DNA of 64,000 bases. Origin: Kuschelorhynchus macadamiae. Its lineage: Eukaryota > Arthropoda > Insecta > Coleoptera > Curculionidae. The stretch is taken from contig JAUTXW010000878.1 in the NCBI GenBank assembly GCA_030620095.1, positions 62,001-126,000 of the forward strand, given 5' to 3'. Below the pieces are notes generated by a model. The model worked only from the letters and a program-made list of their open reading frames with translations, was not told where the DNA came from and made no database searches. The translations under genes and the position numbers were made by a program. The number at the start of each line of letters is the position of its first letter. Positions within the stretch are counted from its first letter, which is position 1. This document shows positions 46,116-57,800 of this stretch, one piece after another.

Positions 46116-48267
46116 TGGTAGGCAAGCACCTATCGATAAAACTCTTCGTGTACTAGACCATCATAGTAAAGTATGGCTGCACACTGTCTGGTTTTAAAAA
46201 TAGAATAACAAATGTAACACAAGATACTATAATAATATAACGTCTAGTAACATGGGATGTAAAGTGCAGTGTTTCAGTATTTTAGTATGTAGAATGTTTT
46301 AGATTTTTTCTTTATAGTTTATATTTTTTTTTTGTAATTAATATTTTAGGTTTAAAGAGAAACATACATTTTATGAGAGAATAAAGCGTTTTCCTAGAGA
46401 AATTGGTTTTATTTTACTGATTGTAATGTTTTAAAAAGTATTCCTCAAATGAGTGAAATGCCCTGAAAATTAGGTACTACATTGCCTCCTGTTGTATAAT
46501 TTCCACATGAATACTAGGAAATACTTCTGCAGTTTTTATTCTCTATGATTTGTTTATTGAAATATAATTACTGTATTAAATTTAGTTTTGTTTTAAATCG
46601 GTAACAAAAAAAGATGCTTTTTTAACAAAAAAGTCTAAAAAAATCAGTTTATGTTAAAATACAGTTGGGGAAAGTAATGTTCATATTTAAAATTTACTTT
46701 TGCCTCAAAATAAAAAGAATTTATATTTTCAAATAAGTTTTTGTGAGTTAATAGATCTGATAAAACTTGATTCTAGCTACCTCACTATTTTCTTAGCGGT
46801 AGGTACATGAATATACTCTATATCGGAATTAACCAATAAATTATCCTACTTTATTAAAACTTTGTATGTTTGGTTAGCAGACATTTTAAAAGCATTCTAG
46901 GTATGGTACTTGATGAATGCTTTTCTTTTACAGGGGAAATAATATACCAGACTACGAATAATGTATAAAATATATTCATATTGCTCGCACTGTGCACATA
47001 TTTTTATTAGAAAAACATAAATAAAATCCTTAAGCTTGAAAACTCAAGTAACCAGAGCTAGAGGACATAAATGAACAACCAATTGAAAACTTTTATTTGG
47101 CTCATTGCTTTTTAACATTGACCAACAGTCTTTTTTCTTAACTTTAATTTTCTAGACTGCTACTGTTATGTCTATCCATAAGGCAGTGGAAAAAGGAGGA
47201 GGGGGACTTGCCAGGCTTCACCTGAAATTAAAAAAGATATATAAATAATAACACTCGTTTAATTAATTTATATAAATAGGATGTCAGTGGTTTAAATATA
47301 AAATGTGAGATCTCATACAGAGAGTTCTTTAGCAAGATGTCGTTTGGTTTTAGTAGACTATAAACTACTAAGAACATTAAACAAGCATAAATCATATTTA
47401 AAACCGATATAAATCAAATTGGTGAGAAAAATTAAGGTAAATTTTACAGAAATAAAAATATAGAAAATTTAAAAAACAGGTAAAATAAAATGGGGTTAAA
47501 CCCTCAATTACTTCACTTTAAATAAACAGGTAAAATAAAATGGAGTTAAACCCTCTTACTTCACTTTAAATGTCCTAGTCACTGTACATTAATAACCTGC
47601 TGCCACCCCATGAAAAATATTCTTTTTAGACTAACACCTACAAAGATTATATACAACTTTTTTTGAGGAAAGTAGAACTACTCTAATTTTTCTGTGGTAG
47701 AACCTGAAATTAAAATAGGTAGAACTTGAATCCACCATTGCGTCAAGAATTTAGTGAACAAATAAATTTTAGGATATATCTCCTTTCTTTTTCTTATAGT
47801 TTTCTATGAGTAAAACTTTCCAAATGATAGATAGATAGAACCAAATAAAATTCTTACTTTAAAAATAGGAATTGTACAACTAGTTTAGTATACTATTCTC
47901 AAGACCAATGATTAAAGCACCGAGTACCTACTTGATATAGAGTATATATCTGAAATATTAAATATATACTTGTTTTCTAACTGATGAAGGTAAAACTCAA
48001 TCAAAAAGTCAAACCATATAAAAAAAAAATCAAAAACGAGTTGAAGCTTTGGTTTAAAGATAACTCTGTATTGATTGAGAACACAATTGGTTTTTTGTAA
48101 TTATTATTAGTTTTGGGACAATATTTCAGCCTTCAATTTCGTATTCAGACATTACTAAAGAAATGATACACAAATTTTCATGGTGCCTCAAATACCTACC
48201 AAAAATGGTTAACAGCTCTTGAACCATTACTTCCAGATGTGAAAACTAGAAGTAGGTACACACATAA
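46116..48267. other. Non-coding stretch with one tandem duplication
   Basis: No gene recognised. It includes the 50-bp duplication at 47474-47572. The last bases, up to TTA at 48268-48270, are the target site of the next transposon. Confidence 0.45.
47474..47572. repeat. 50-bp tandem duplication
   Basis: aaacaggtaaaataaaatgg begins at 47474 and again at 47524. Both copies continue with ggttaaaccctc and cttcactttaaat, with few differences. Confidence 0.85.
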
Positions 48268-48270
48268 TTA

Positions 48271-48323
48271 GGCGATCTAAAACACGTGACCTGTCAAATC
48301 AAATATGGCCGGCTTAGGACATA
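48271..48323 (+). repeat. Left terminal inverted repeat of the PHIS element
   Basis: About 53 bp. The inner half (aatatggccggcttaggaca) is the better kept part; the outer half differs from the right end by small indels around acacgtgac. It is preceded by the target duplication TTA. Confidence 0.8.
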
Positions 48324-48673
48324 CATTTGCCAGCTGATGTTTATTTTCTTATGAAAGTTCAGGGTTATAACAGCAGTTGTGTCTCGATATTATTGCTTAA
48401 TTTATATATTTTAAAGTGATTTAGTTATTAAGTGGTTTAAGAAAGGCCACTAATATATTCATAGGTACCTGTTTATGATTTGGAATGTTTTACGGCCTAG
48501 AAAGGTCGATTGCGTTTAGCTACCTGGCTACCTGTACCTGGTCATGAAATTAGTTGATATTGGGAGCAAGCAGATGTACTTTTAGTTTAGTTCGTGTTAA
48601 TTAAGAAGAGTGATAAGTGCACATTTAAAAGACTTTCTTAGTGACCTAGTAGATAAAGTGATAAAAAATTAAC

Positions 48674-50418
48674 ATGGATTTACCACAGTCTGAAAAGAGT
48701 GACTACCTTGTCCAGCTAGAGAGTGAAAAACCTGACGTTGCTCAAAGGTATAAGAACAAGATTCGTCTTATAAATTCCATTGATCCTTTTAAAAGCATGG
48801 ATGAAGACCTTGATAAAGACTTTGCATCCCTACCAGCTGTTCAAGCCTTTGATGTAATGACGTATTTAGTGCTAACTCATAGTTTTTACACAAAAGAGCA
48901 AATGAAAGCTTATAAAAGTCTCAGTGGCTACAAGTATTTTGAGGCTGGTTTTGTTCATCTGCGTGGCATGAAAAAGGTCAATGAGCTTTCCGTTATACTT
49001 GCAAAGGTTCGACATAGTCAGCGTGCTAGGGAACCCCCTCTAAATGTGTGGGTCCTGACACAATATAATGGAAGTATTAACACTGGCCACTGTACTTGTA
49101 TGGCTGGTTTATCTGAAGTCTGTAGCCATGTTGCTGCTGTTCTATATGCAACAGAATATATTTACAACTCGCTTACTTCTACTTCATCGACTGATATGTT
49201 AGCTCAGTGGGTTGCTCCTTCTACAAAAGATGTACCCATTGTAAGATTATGTGACCTTAAGCTCAAAACAAAAAAAGCTAAAACAGTTGTCTCAGACTCT
49301 TCAAGTTTATTTAGTCCGATACCTGCCATTGAAGGCGAAGAACTTATTGAACTGTTGACAGCTTGTGAAAATGTTGGCGACGACACAGCTCTTGCAAGAG
49401 TTATTGAACCTTTTGCATCAAGAATAGGATCAAGTATTTGTCAACCAAAACTTAAAGTGATTTATAATATTTACCAGGAGTATTATGAGTCACTCTCTTA
49501 TCAGCAGTGCTCAATTGGAGAGAAAATTGACCAGTCATTATCTTTTGATGATTGCCAAAAGATCTGTAAAGCCACAGTTAAGCAAACTCATTCCGAAGAA
49601 TGGTTTAGGCAAAGAACTGGACGCATCACTGGTTCAAATTTTAAAAGAGCATGCAGGACATCACTTTCAAAACCATCTCTGTCATTAATTAAGAGTGTTT
49701 GTTATCCTCTAAAGTTTCTGTTCAAAACCAAAGCAACTCAGTGGGGAACAAACAATGAAAAGCTTGCTCTTCAAAATTATTTATCGTCAAATACACTTGA
49801 ACACGTAAATTTAAAACTTGAAAATTGTGGTTTATTACTCAATCCAGCCTTCCCATCGTTTGGAGCTACCCGAGATTGTTTAGTGTCATGCGATTGTTGT
49901 GGAGAAGGTTGTATAGAAGTCAAGTGCCCATATGTTCTTAAAAATATGGAATGGTCAAAATACATAAACTCTAAGAACTCGTGTCTAATATATGATGGTG
50001 ATGACTTTGCTTTAAACCGAGATCATTCGTATTATTATCAAGTTCAGATACAGTTGAAACTATCTGGTCTAAAGTACTGTGATTTTATAGTTTGGTCTCC
50101 AAAGAAATTCTTCCAAAAAAGAATATATTTGGATGAAGATTTTTGGAGTGTCGAATTTCCAAATGCCCTGGATTTTCATAAAAACATAATTATTCCTGAA
50201 CTCCTAGGAAAATATTTTACGCTAGGAAGGCACATGGCACAGACTTGGTGTACATGTAATCAACTCGAAGAAGATCGTCCAATGATCCAATGTGAAAACG
50301 ATAATTGTAGTATCCAGTGGTTTCATTTAGGATGTGTCTCTCAGAGGTTCCAGAAACTTTGTGGACATGCGTTCAATGCAGTGAAGAAGTTCCTGGAACT
50401 TTATCAGCTGCCGTATAG
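48674..50418 (+). CDS. SWIM - YqaJ nuclease-like - PHD protein of the PHIS transposon (C-terminal frameshift)
   Basis: Probable accessory protein of the transposon, likely a nuclear DNA-end nuclease. From ATG 48674: a SWIM-type zinc finger around residues 140-158 (CTCMAG...CSHVAAVLY), then a YqaJ/lambda-exonuclease-like domain at about 310-500. Its motifs are RITGSNFKRAC, QWGTNNEKLALQNYL (about 356-370, E362), GATRDCLVS with D401, IEVKCPY with E415 and K417 (the PD-(D/E)xK core), and YYQVQIQLKLSG with Q456. A PHD finger starts at C526 (WCTCNQ, CENDNC, WFHLGC). A one-base loss near 50345-50355 shifts the frame; the finger's closing WTCVQC lies in the neighbouring frame, which stops at 50416-50418. 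The in-register run onward to 50533 is therefore not native protein. Upstream splicing is possible. Catalytic residues look intact; function is inferred. Confidence 0.85.
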
Positions 50419-51890
50419 ATTGTATATTAAAAAATATTTGACCATAAAATTTTTGTTTGGTTCTAATTTTAGTGTGTATATATTTTTTTATCAGTTCTCT
50501 GACGTTTCTGCATGTATCTTGACATATTTTTAAAACTTTGTATTATATTTTAATTATTGTAAATGTTATACTATTTGAAAGGATAAAAAAAAGCAAACCA
50601 TAATTTTATTGCCACTTTTCTGCTCTGTAAGTTGGTCTAATCAGATTTTGAATACGATGTTTCGTCTTTCGAGACCCACCATTCACTTTATTTTTTAAAA
50701 TATGGATTTTTTATTTCATTTTTGGAAAGCTTTCATCTTCCCTAAACCAACAATGTACCACACTTATAAAGTAATTTATTTTTTCATTATGACTTCAGTT
50801 AATTATTGTTTTCCATCTCTACCTTATTGCTAAGGTTTAGGGGGTCGATCGCTTTAAAGAATGAAATAAAAGATCAAGGGCTTTATTTAAAAAAATTAAA
50901 TTGCTATTGTGATGTCTTGTAGAGCGGAAAAAGTTGCATTAAAAATATTATTTTGGTTTTTTAAAATCTTTTTAAATAAAGTCAGTTCTTTTTTCTAATT
51001 TAACCTACACCATATTTCTTCTGATTTTTAATTTTTAGTTAGTCTTTGTAATTAGCTCTAAGTTTCTTGTATATGATGCTAAATCATTCAATTGTCATGT
51101 TTACTATGTGATGTAAAATTTTTTGATGAAAGTTTTGACGAGATCCATGTAGAATGTATTCTTATCCTGGACGTGTATGTTTATTTTCATTTGTATTTTT
51201 ATGTATTGACAAAGATTTTCTATTATACGAACCTTATTGTACGTCAAAATGTTTTTTTTTCAAATATGCTTTGCGACTAATGTAATGCCATTTTTGGATT
51301 TATTATAAAACCATTTTGTTTTGGGTATGGTAACTCTATTTTTTAATCTTTTTTATTTCTAGATAAGTATGCAATGTATTATGGTTTTGGTTTATATTAT
51401 ATCGTAGATTACTTGAACTTTTGTCCAATTATTGTATTATGTGTACTTTTTAATTTAATAAATAAAAGTTTTATCATTATTATATATATTTTTTAATAAA
51501 ATTAAAATGTATTTTTTAATTGATTTTTTTTCTTTTAATCCCCTTAGTTAAAGAAGTAGACTACGCAAATAGCATAAAAAATATGAAAAAAAAAATTGTG
51601 GAAATTCTATAATAGAAGTGCATTGAAAAATAAGACGTTTCTCAATAGTTTATAATTCTTAAATATTTAAAGAGAGTTCTTTAAACTATTTTAATCTTTT
51701 TTCAAGTACCTACATAATAGGTTAGTTAGTTTATGCTTTATGTGTTAAAAATTTAAATTTTTTAAATAAAAATTAAAGTACAAATTTATTTTAACAAAAT
51801 CTTTTGGCTTTTTCACGTGTTATGTGATTTAAAAGAAATAAAACTCGTAAAAGTTAATCATATACAGTTATTTTTATTAAAGTAGGTTTT
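50419..51890. other. Spacer between converging transposon genes
   Basis: AT-rich, without a recognised gene; it holds the 3' ends of both genes. An AATAAAA run occurs at about 51459-51465 and T-rich tracts occur on both strands. Confidence 0.5.
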
Positions 51891-52209
51891 TTACAAATTA
51901 ACTATTGGGGGATTTAAATTGATCAGGGCACAACACACTACCATCACTTTATCTAGGATTGGGTCATCATCTCCAACACACAAAAAAGTTATTGGCATTT
52001 CATCTGCTAATATACGAAATTTTTGTCTAATGTTGCCAATCACTCTTTCCACATGTATTCTCACGTGAGCAATTGCTCTGGTCTCTTCAATTTCATAAGG
52101 ATGCAGTTGGTTCTGTCCTTTTGTGAAAGCGGGGGTCTTTATATTGGCATTTAGCAAATTGACATAATCTTTTACAAGGAATCCTCTGTCAGCCAGAATC
52201 AAGTCACCT

Positions 52210-53098
52210 AAAAAGTAAAACAATATTTAGTTTGTTTAGAAGTAAAAAAAACTATCTATTGCTAACTTATACAAGTAGAGCGATGCTTTACGAGAGTCAA
52301 AATATTAGATAGCTACTAGAAAAATAACAATATAGTAGGTACTAAAAACACACTATCCCGAGCACAGTTCTGTTAATGACTATTTATACCTGTTAATAGA
52401 AATTCAGAACTATGCCTTAGAAGGACAAAAATGATTTTGCTCAATTGTCGATTGCATTCTGCAACTTAAAATTAGAAGGTTCTTGCAAATTTATTTATAT
52501 ATTTTTATTTTCATACATAATACCACAAGAGAAAAAAATTTCGACTGATTTTGCGAATAACATTTTTGACAAAATAACAAGCCACCAGGCCATTGATTAC
52601 ATCAAAAATTTCTTGAGCGAAATTACCAAAAGGCAACAAATTTGAACCAGAATGATTTTGCCTACAGAATGTTTTCTCGAGTGGTATTTGGCATGACTAT
52701 TTTTACGAGAGTAGAAATTAACAACTTCAATCAAATTCATTCAACAGCTCTTTCTTTTGCAAGGGAAGCTGATAAGTTGCCTTTTATTCCATTTATCTAC
52801 TTATTTCGATGTATTTTTTTTTTGGTATTTATAAATCTTTATTTTGGAATAATAAATGTGTTTATTATTATTATTAAAAGAAACAGAATAAAGATTAATA
52901 GGCGTGTTAAAAAAAATGTCTTGGCAATACCATGTCTATGATGTTGGTTTTGTCAAAGTAGAAATATTTTAAGGGACTACAGATTTTATTGCTGGTGTAA
53001 TACACTCTAGTGAAATAATCATAAAAAACATTGTAGGTATAAGTCAAGGTAAACAATAAACATAAAGCAATAAGCAAATACAATGATGTTCATATTAC
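52210..53098. other. Large intron 2 of the transposase with unexplained plus-strand frames
   Basis: The intron between DDE exons holds plus-strand frames at 52445-52645 and 52642-52941 containing KKISTDFANNIFDKITSHQA and NDFAYRMFSRVVFGMTIF. They read more protein-like than most background here but match nothing I know. They could be a captured gene fragment, a nested element remnant, or chance. Confidence 0.35.
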
Positions 53099-54017
53099 CT
53101 GAACCAATTTTGTCCAAAAATTTTGAATTCATCGTTACATGCTTGTCGGAGGCACGTCCACCCCAAGCTTCACTAATAAAACAAATAGTTCCTTGTGGTG
53201 TTATTCCTATCAAATATTTGAGGGTGTACGAATGTTTATAATTTGACCAACATTGTGCTGCCTTTTGTAGATTGCTTGGTTTTTCAATATACAACTCAAA
53301 ACAGTCAATAATGACTGTCACTTTTGTCCCAAAACTTTCTTTAAAACACAAAGGGGTAGTTTTCTGTAAAACGTCTCTTTCTGGCCACACAATACACTTT
53401 TGAAATCGTGAATACAGCACATTTATAACCGATCGGAAATATGTTGATGCTGTGCTCGGGTGAATATTAAATCTAAACCCGAGGTCTCTAAAATCCAGAT
53501 TTAGCCTCAGTTTAAATAATGTCAACAAAATTTGATTTGATGCGTCCAAGAGTGTATTACTATGAACAGTAATGAATGGTTCACAACACTTCACTATTAG
53601 GTCAAGTTTCTTGAATGAATTAAAGCCTGTATAGTATTTTGTTTTTTTGTCATCGTTCATCAGTGATCTATACGTAATCTCAGAAGAACAAGTATGTCCC
53701 AGAGGTCGCCCCGAACTTAGTGAAACAACCATGTCTGAAAACTCAGTTGCTGAAATGTCCGTTTGACTTTTATTATTTTTAAATGCATCTGGAGCATTTT
53801 GATCCTCCTCAACAGGAGTTATAGCTGAAGTTGAAGCTGGGGAAGGGGAACTCTGTTCAAATTTTGAATCAGCTAGTTTTGCTCTCTTTACAGCTCTACC
53901 ATAGCGATCTTGAGCGCCAGTCGAAGGCTTATTTGATACTTCATATCCCATATGGAGTGATGGGACCCAATCTGGATTTTGGATGTCAGACAAGTTGGAT
54001 GGTCTTCCTGAAACCAA

Positions 54018-54280
54018 AGATTTAGTAAGATTTATTTCAGTACTTCAATAATAGTGTCTTTCCTTTTACAAGAAATCTTAGCTAATCCTATTTAGCCAGA
54101 AAAAGAAGGTATAATGATATTTGAGAATTAGACAAACATGTAAAGATTAAATTAACTTAGCTTAGCCAACATTTCCTCTAAAAGGATAACCACTAATATC
54201 TGAGAATAAAACAAATTTGGCAAAATCAAACAGACAGCATTTTTTTTTGTTTTAGTGCACCTAATGTTTTTGCTACTTAC
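54018..54280 (-). other. Intron 1 of the PHIS transposase
   Basis: GTAAG at 54280-54276 and a tttcag acceptor ending at 54008 on the minus strand join the THAP exon to the DDE exon. AT-rich, nothing else recognised. Confidence 0.7.
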
Positions 54281-54589
54281 CACTCAAGAAATGTTTGCTG
54301 CAAACTGATGCATATTTTAATTTAGTTTCAGTCCAATCCTCCCTTTTAAGCTGATAACCATTTGTGTCGTCTATCTTTTGAAAGTTTGTTCAGGTCTGGT
54401 TTGTGTGGAAAATGTCATTCCGCTGGAATACGGAAAAATCCTACTTTATCGCGATCACCCCTACTTCCACACTTCACAACACAGCAAAACGAAGGCATAT
54501 TTAAGTCTCTATTAGAAAAATCTAACTTAAATTACGAAATATATTGGATAATTAGCTTCTCTCTAATGCAAACCATACGGTAAACAAAA

Positions 54590-54642
54590 CTTTGTCCTAA
54601 GGCGGCCATATTGGATTTTGTTTGACAGCTTCTTAGATTGCC
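54590..54642 (-). repeat. Right terminal inverted repeat of the PHIS element
   Basis: Complement of the left repeat: tgtcctaaggcggccatatt at 54592-54611, ending cttagattgcc at 54642 and followed by the TTA target duplication. Confidence 0.8.
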
Positions 54643-54646
54643 TTAT

Positions 54647-54655
54647 TAAAAATAA
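54647..54655. repeat. Left 9-bp target duplication of the MULE
   Basis: taaaaataa, identical to 59659-59667. A 9-bp duplication is the Mutator superfamily norm. Confidence 0.95.
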
Positions 54656-54712
54656 GGCAGTGACTCCCCGTCCGTTAAACGGACGGCGTATTTTAATTCG
54701 CGATCCGTTAAA
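54656..54712 (+). repeat. Left TIR of the MULE, with dyad sites
   Basis: Includes the odd-length palindrome gtccgttaaacggac (54674-54688) and a half-copy ccgttaaagg (about 54706-54715). The dyads are likely transposase-binding sites, by analogy with other cut-and-paste elements. Confidence 0.85.
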
Positions 54713-54822
54713 GGAAATGTTTCCTAACCTCCAAATAAAACGTCAAAATTTATTCTGTTATTCCATTGTTTTGGCGCGCGTTTTTCGTTGTTTTGTTTTA
54801 TGAGTTTATTTAAGTTAAAATA

Positions 54823-57800
54823 ATGGATAGTCTAAATACTATTAATGTTCCCATAGAATTAAAGAAAGGAGACAAATTCAGTTCTGCAAAAGAATTTGAT
54901 AAAATACTGGGTAAGTTAACTCTTCTAAACAAAAGTGTATTTGAGAAAATAAGCATATATTAAAAGCACTCAATAAATTTATTTTAGAAGATAACACGAA
55001 GAATCGCTATGTACAATTTTATAGAAGGGATAGTCGTCGAATCGAAACCGCCAAAAGAGTAGTCAAACGATACTTAAATCCAGATTTACCAGTTAAAATA
55101 TTCTTGTATCCACGGTGGCAAGAATTTTATACCATCTGGAAAGGGAAAAAGGCAAACTAAGTATGTATATAATGTGTCATATATTTGCCAAGAAATGAGA
55201 ACAAATACTTTATTCCTTTTAAAAATAATTTTAGGTTCAAGATACCTAGTCAAGTTCAGTGTAAAACAATTTATTTGTTGAACCAAATACAAAAATTTGC
55301 ACTAATATCCCCATTTTTTGCTTCATGAAAGCCAATACCTCAATTCTCAAGTGTGAAGATTCATAATATTTACTTTTTAGGACCTTTAGACAAGATATTC
55401 CATGTCCTGCAAATGTTACACTTAGAGTAGCAAAAAACGGCAATGAATTAGAAATTGTTTCAATTGATACACTACATAACCACATTATAGACAAACACTT
55501 GTTTCAACATCTGCCCCAACAAAGAAAATTACCTGAAAAAGTCAGACAGCAAGCTAAAAAGTTATTAAGTTTGAAGGCAAATAAACATCTAGTTCGACAA
55601 AAATTAGAAGGCAACACAAAACAAATAATTAGCTTGAAAGATCTTTCAAACATAAAACACAGAGATAAACTGAAATATCAAAACTCTGTTGAAACTGCTG
55701 TTACTGCAATTCGGGAAAAATTTGGTGAGTTGAGGTTTCTGAATATTTTTACATAAGAGGTGTACAATTTTCATAGAATTACGATAATTTTACAGTTGCA
55801 AGGACTACCACAATAATTCCATAGCTTTTAAAAAAACTGTTCCTAATAGCCTTATTTCTGAATGTGTGTAGAGATAATGAATGATGAGAATTTTATAAAA
55901 TACCCGACCGAATACCACTCTTCCATCAAAATTTCTGTTTTGTTCCAGTAAAACATGCTTTCATACAAATTTGTGGTTAATTTTGAAGCACAAGCTGTAT
56001 TACCCCCCATAAGTCTCTAAACGTAATTATTCTTTCTAATTTAATGGTTTCATTGCTTTTTTTGCTATTTGCTAACAATAATACTTAAGTTTTTTGTATT
56101 TTTCCAGGTTCCGACTGTCATTTATTGGTGGACACCAACAATATTTTTAAAGGTCTTCTTTTTTGTACACCCACAATGAAAATTACAATGGAAGCTTATC
56201 CTGAATTATTATGTATTGATGGGACATTCAAATTATTGAACATAAGGACTCCTGTTTACTTAATTTTAATTGAGGATGGATGTGGAGAAAGTCAAGTTGT
56301 AGCTGTCTCAATTTTGGTTTCAGAAGACTATGAATGCTTAAAATGGTTCCTTCAAAAATTTAAAGAAATAAACCCAAGTTGTGAAAAAACTAAGACTATA
56401 ATGGCTGATAAGGATTGGTCTGAGAGACCAGTTTTTAAAGAATGTTTTCCTAGCGCTCAAATTTTAATTTGCATATTTCATGTGTTTAAAGTTTTTCAAA
56501 GGGAAATCACTACAGAAAAAATGAAAATAACTAATGAGGAGAGAATTCTTACTTTAGAATTATTGCAGGAACTAGCCTATGCTAGCAATAAAAAATATTT
56601 TGATCAGATTTGCAATAAAATTAAGGGGTCAGTATCACAGAGTACTTGGAGATATTTGGAAGAACAGTGGCTTAATATTTACGAGGAGTGGTGTCCTCAT
56701 TTAGGCGAGAACATTTTAAATTTTTTAAATAGAACAAATAATAGGGTTGAAGCAATTAACCAGAAATTGAAGATGGTTATTGAAAAAAATTGTTCTTTAG
56801 GAGAATTTTTTGAGCATTTATTTATTATTTTAAAATCCCTTGAAAAGGAAAGGAAAAATAGGTTGGCAGAAACACTTAATAAAAGGCCTGTTAGAAATAT
56901 ATGTAGAGGTACCCCAGAATATGATTTTTTCAATTATTTGACAGAATATGCTTTTGACAAAGTATTACATCAGTTGATAAATTCAGAGACATTCGCCATA
57001 ACAGTGACTGAAGAAGGTTTTACTCTTAAAAATAAAGAAACTGAATACAAGGTGTCCAAACATTCTTGCTCATGTTATTTTTTTAACAGTATGAGCCTTT
57101 TTTTAATAAGGAAATTGTTAAAGAAAGGTGGACTAGAGACTACTTTCTTAAAAATCAGATATATTTTCAAAACTTGAGTGATCCCTCAATACTCCAGCAG
57201 CTTGCAGTTGAAAATTTAAATTTAAGTATAGACAAAGAATCTCCAAAGAATGTTAAAGTGTTGAATCAGCAGCAAAAATATAGAATAGCATTTGTGAAAT
57301 GTAAAGAAATTGCATCTTTGGCTTCTGAGGCAACAGGATATAATTTTGAGAAAGTTCTAGAAACTTTAGATTCTGTGAAAAACTTTTTGCATATAACAGT
57401 TGAAGAGGGTGGTGGTAGTTAGTAAAACTTTTAAATTTAGTTGATATGTGCCTCTTATTAGAAATAATTGTATTAGTTCTGTAGTTTATCATATAATGTT
57501 TAAAAAGTAATCCCAAAATTTTATTTTTAGGTTTAACAAACACTTTACAACCAGATCAAACTGACATAGATATTAACATTTTTGATGTAGAAGATAGCAA
57601 AGGTAGGTTTTTATCATTCTTAGGCATCATTCTTTGTTCAGTTTTTGATTAAAAAATAGTATTTTAGATATTCCTCTTAAACTCTTATATTATTATTTTT
57701 AGGATTAATAGAAATTCCAGTAGGAGACGAAATCAATAGGTGCAGTATTGACAGTGTTGCAGATGAAGTAATAGAAGGTAATTTGATAATTATTTATTTA

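Larger units (their letters stand above)
51891..54498 (-). pseudogene. THAP-DDE transposase of the PHIS transposon, three exons, disrupted in THAP
   Basis: Minus-strand transposase read as exons 54498-54281, 54007-53099 and 52207-51891, with GT/AG borders whose phases agree. Exon 1 encodes a THAP DNA-binding finger (MPSFCCVVKCGSRGDRD start, SVCSKHFLSG end); it contains an in-frame TGA (about 54415) and a one-base loss (about 54345). Exon 2 has a disordered stretch with a basic run, then a helical domain and the DDE_Tnp_4 fold start TVIIDCFELYIEKP (first Asp about 53305) and SDKHVT. Exon 3 supplies LADRGFLV (second Asp about 52189) and HVERVIGNIRQKF (Glu about 52048). The catalytic triad is intact, so only the DNA-binding head is damaged. 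Intron 2 (874 bp) is unusually large for an element of this size. Confidence 0.85.
48271..54642. mobile_element. Autonomous PHIS-group DNA transposon (PIF/Harbinger-ISL2EU type), 6.37 kb
   Basis: The left end from 48271 (ggcgatctaa ... aatatggccggcttaggaca) and the right end to 54642 are inverted repeats of about 53 bp, sharing ggc-atctaa, ctgtcaaa and aatatggccg-cttaggaca. TTA flanks both sides (48268-48270, 54643-54645). Inside are two converging genes: a SWIM-YqaJ-PHD protein on the plus strand and a spliced THAP-DDE transposase on the minus strand. A YqaJ-type nuclease partner is, as I recall, a feature of ISL2EU, whereas a 3-bp TTA duplication is the PIF/Harbinger habit, so the exact branch is open. 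The next transposon begins only 14 bases to the right. Confidence 0.8.

Noticed and set aside
50419..50533. Extra C-terminal part of the YqaJ protein frame
   Set aside because: Lies out of frame after the PHD frameshift; hydrophobic and AT-driven, no domain.
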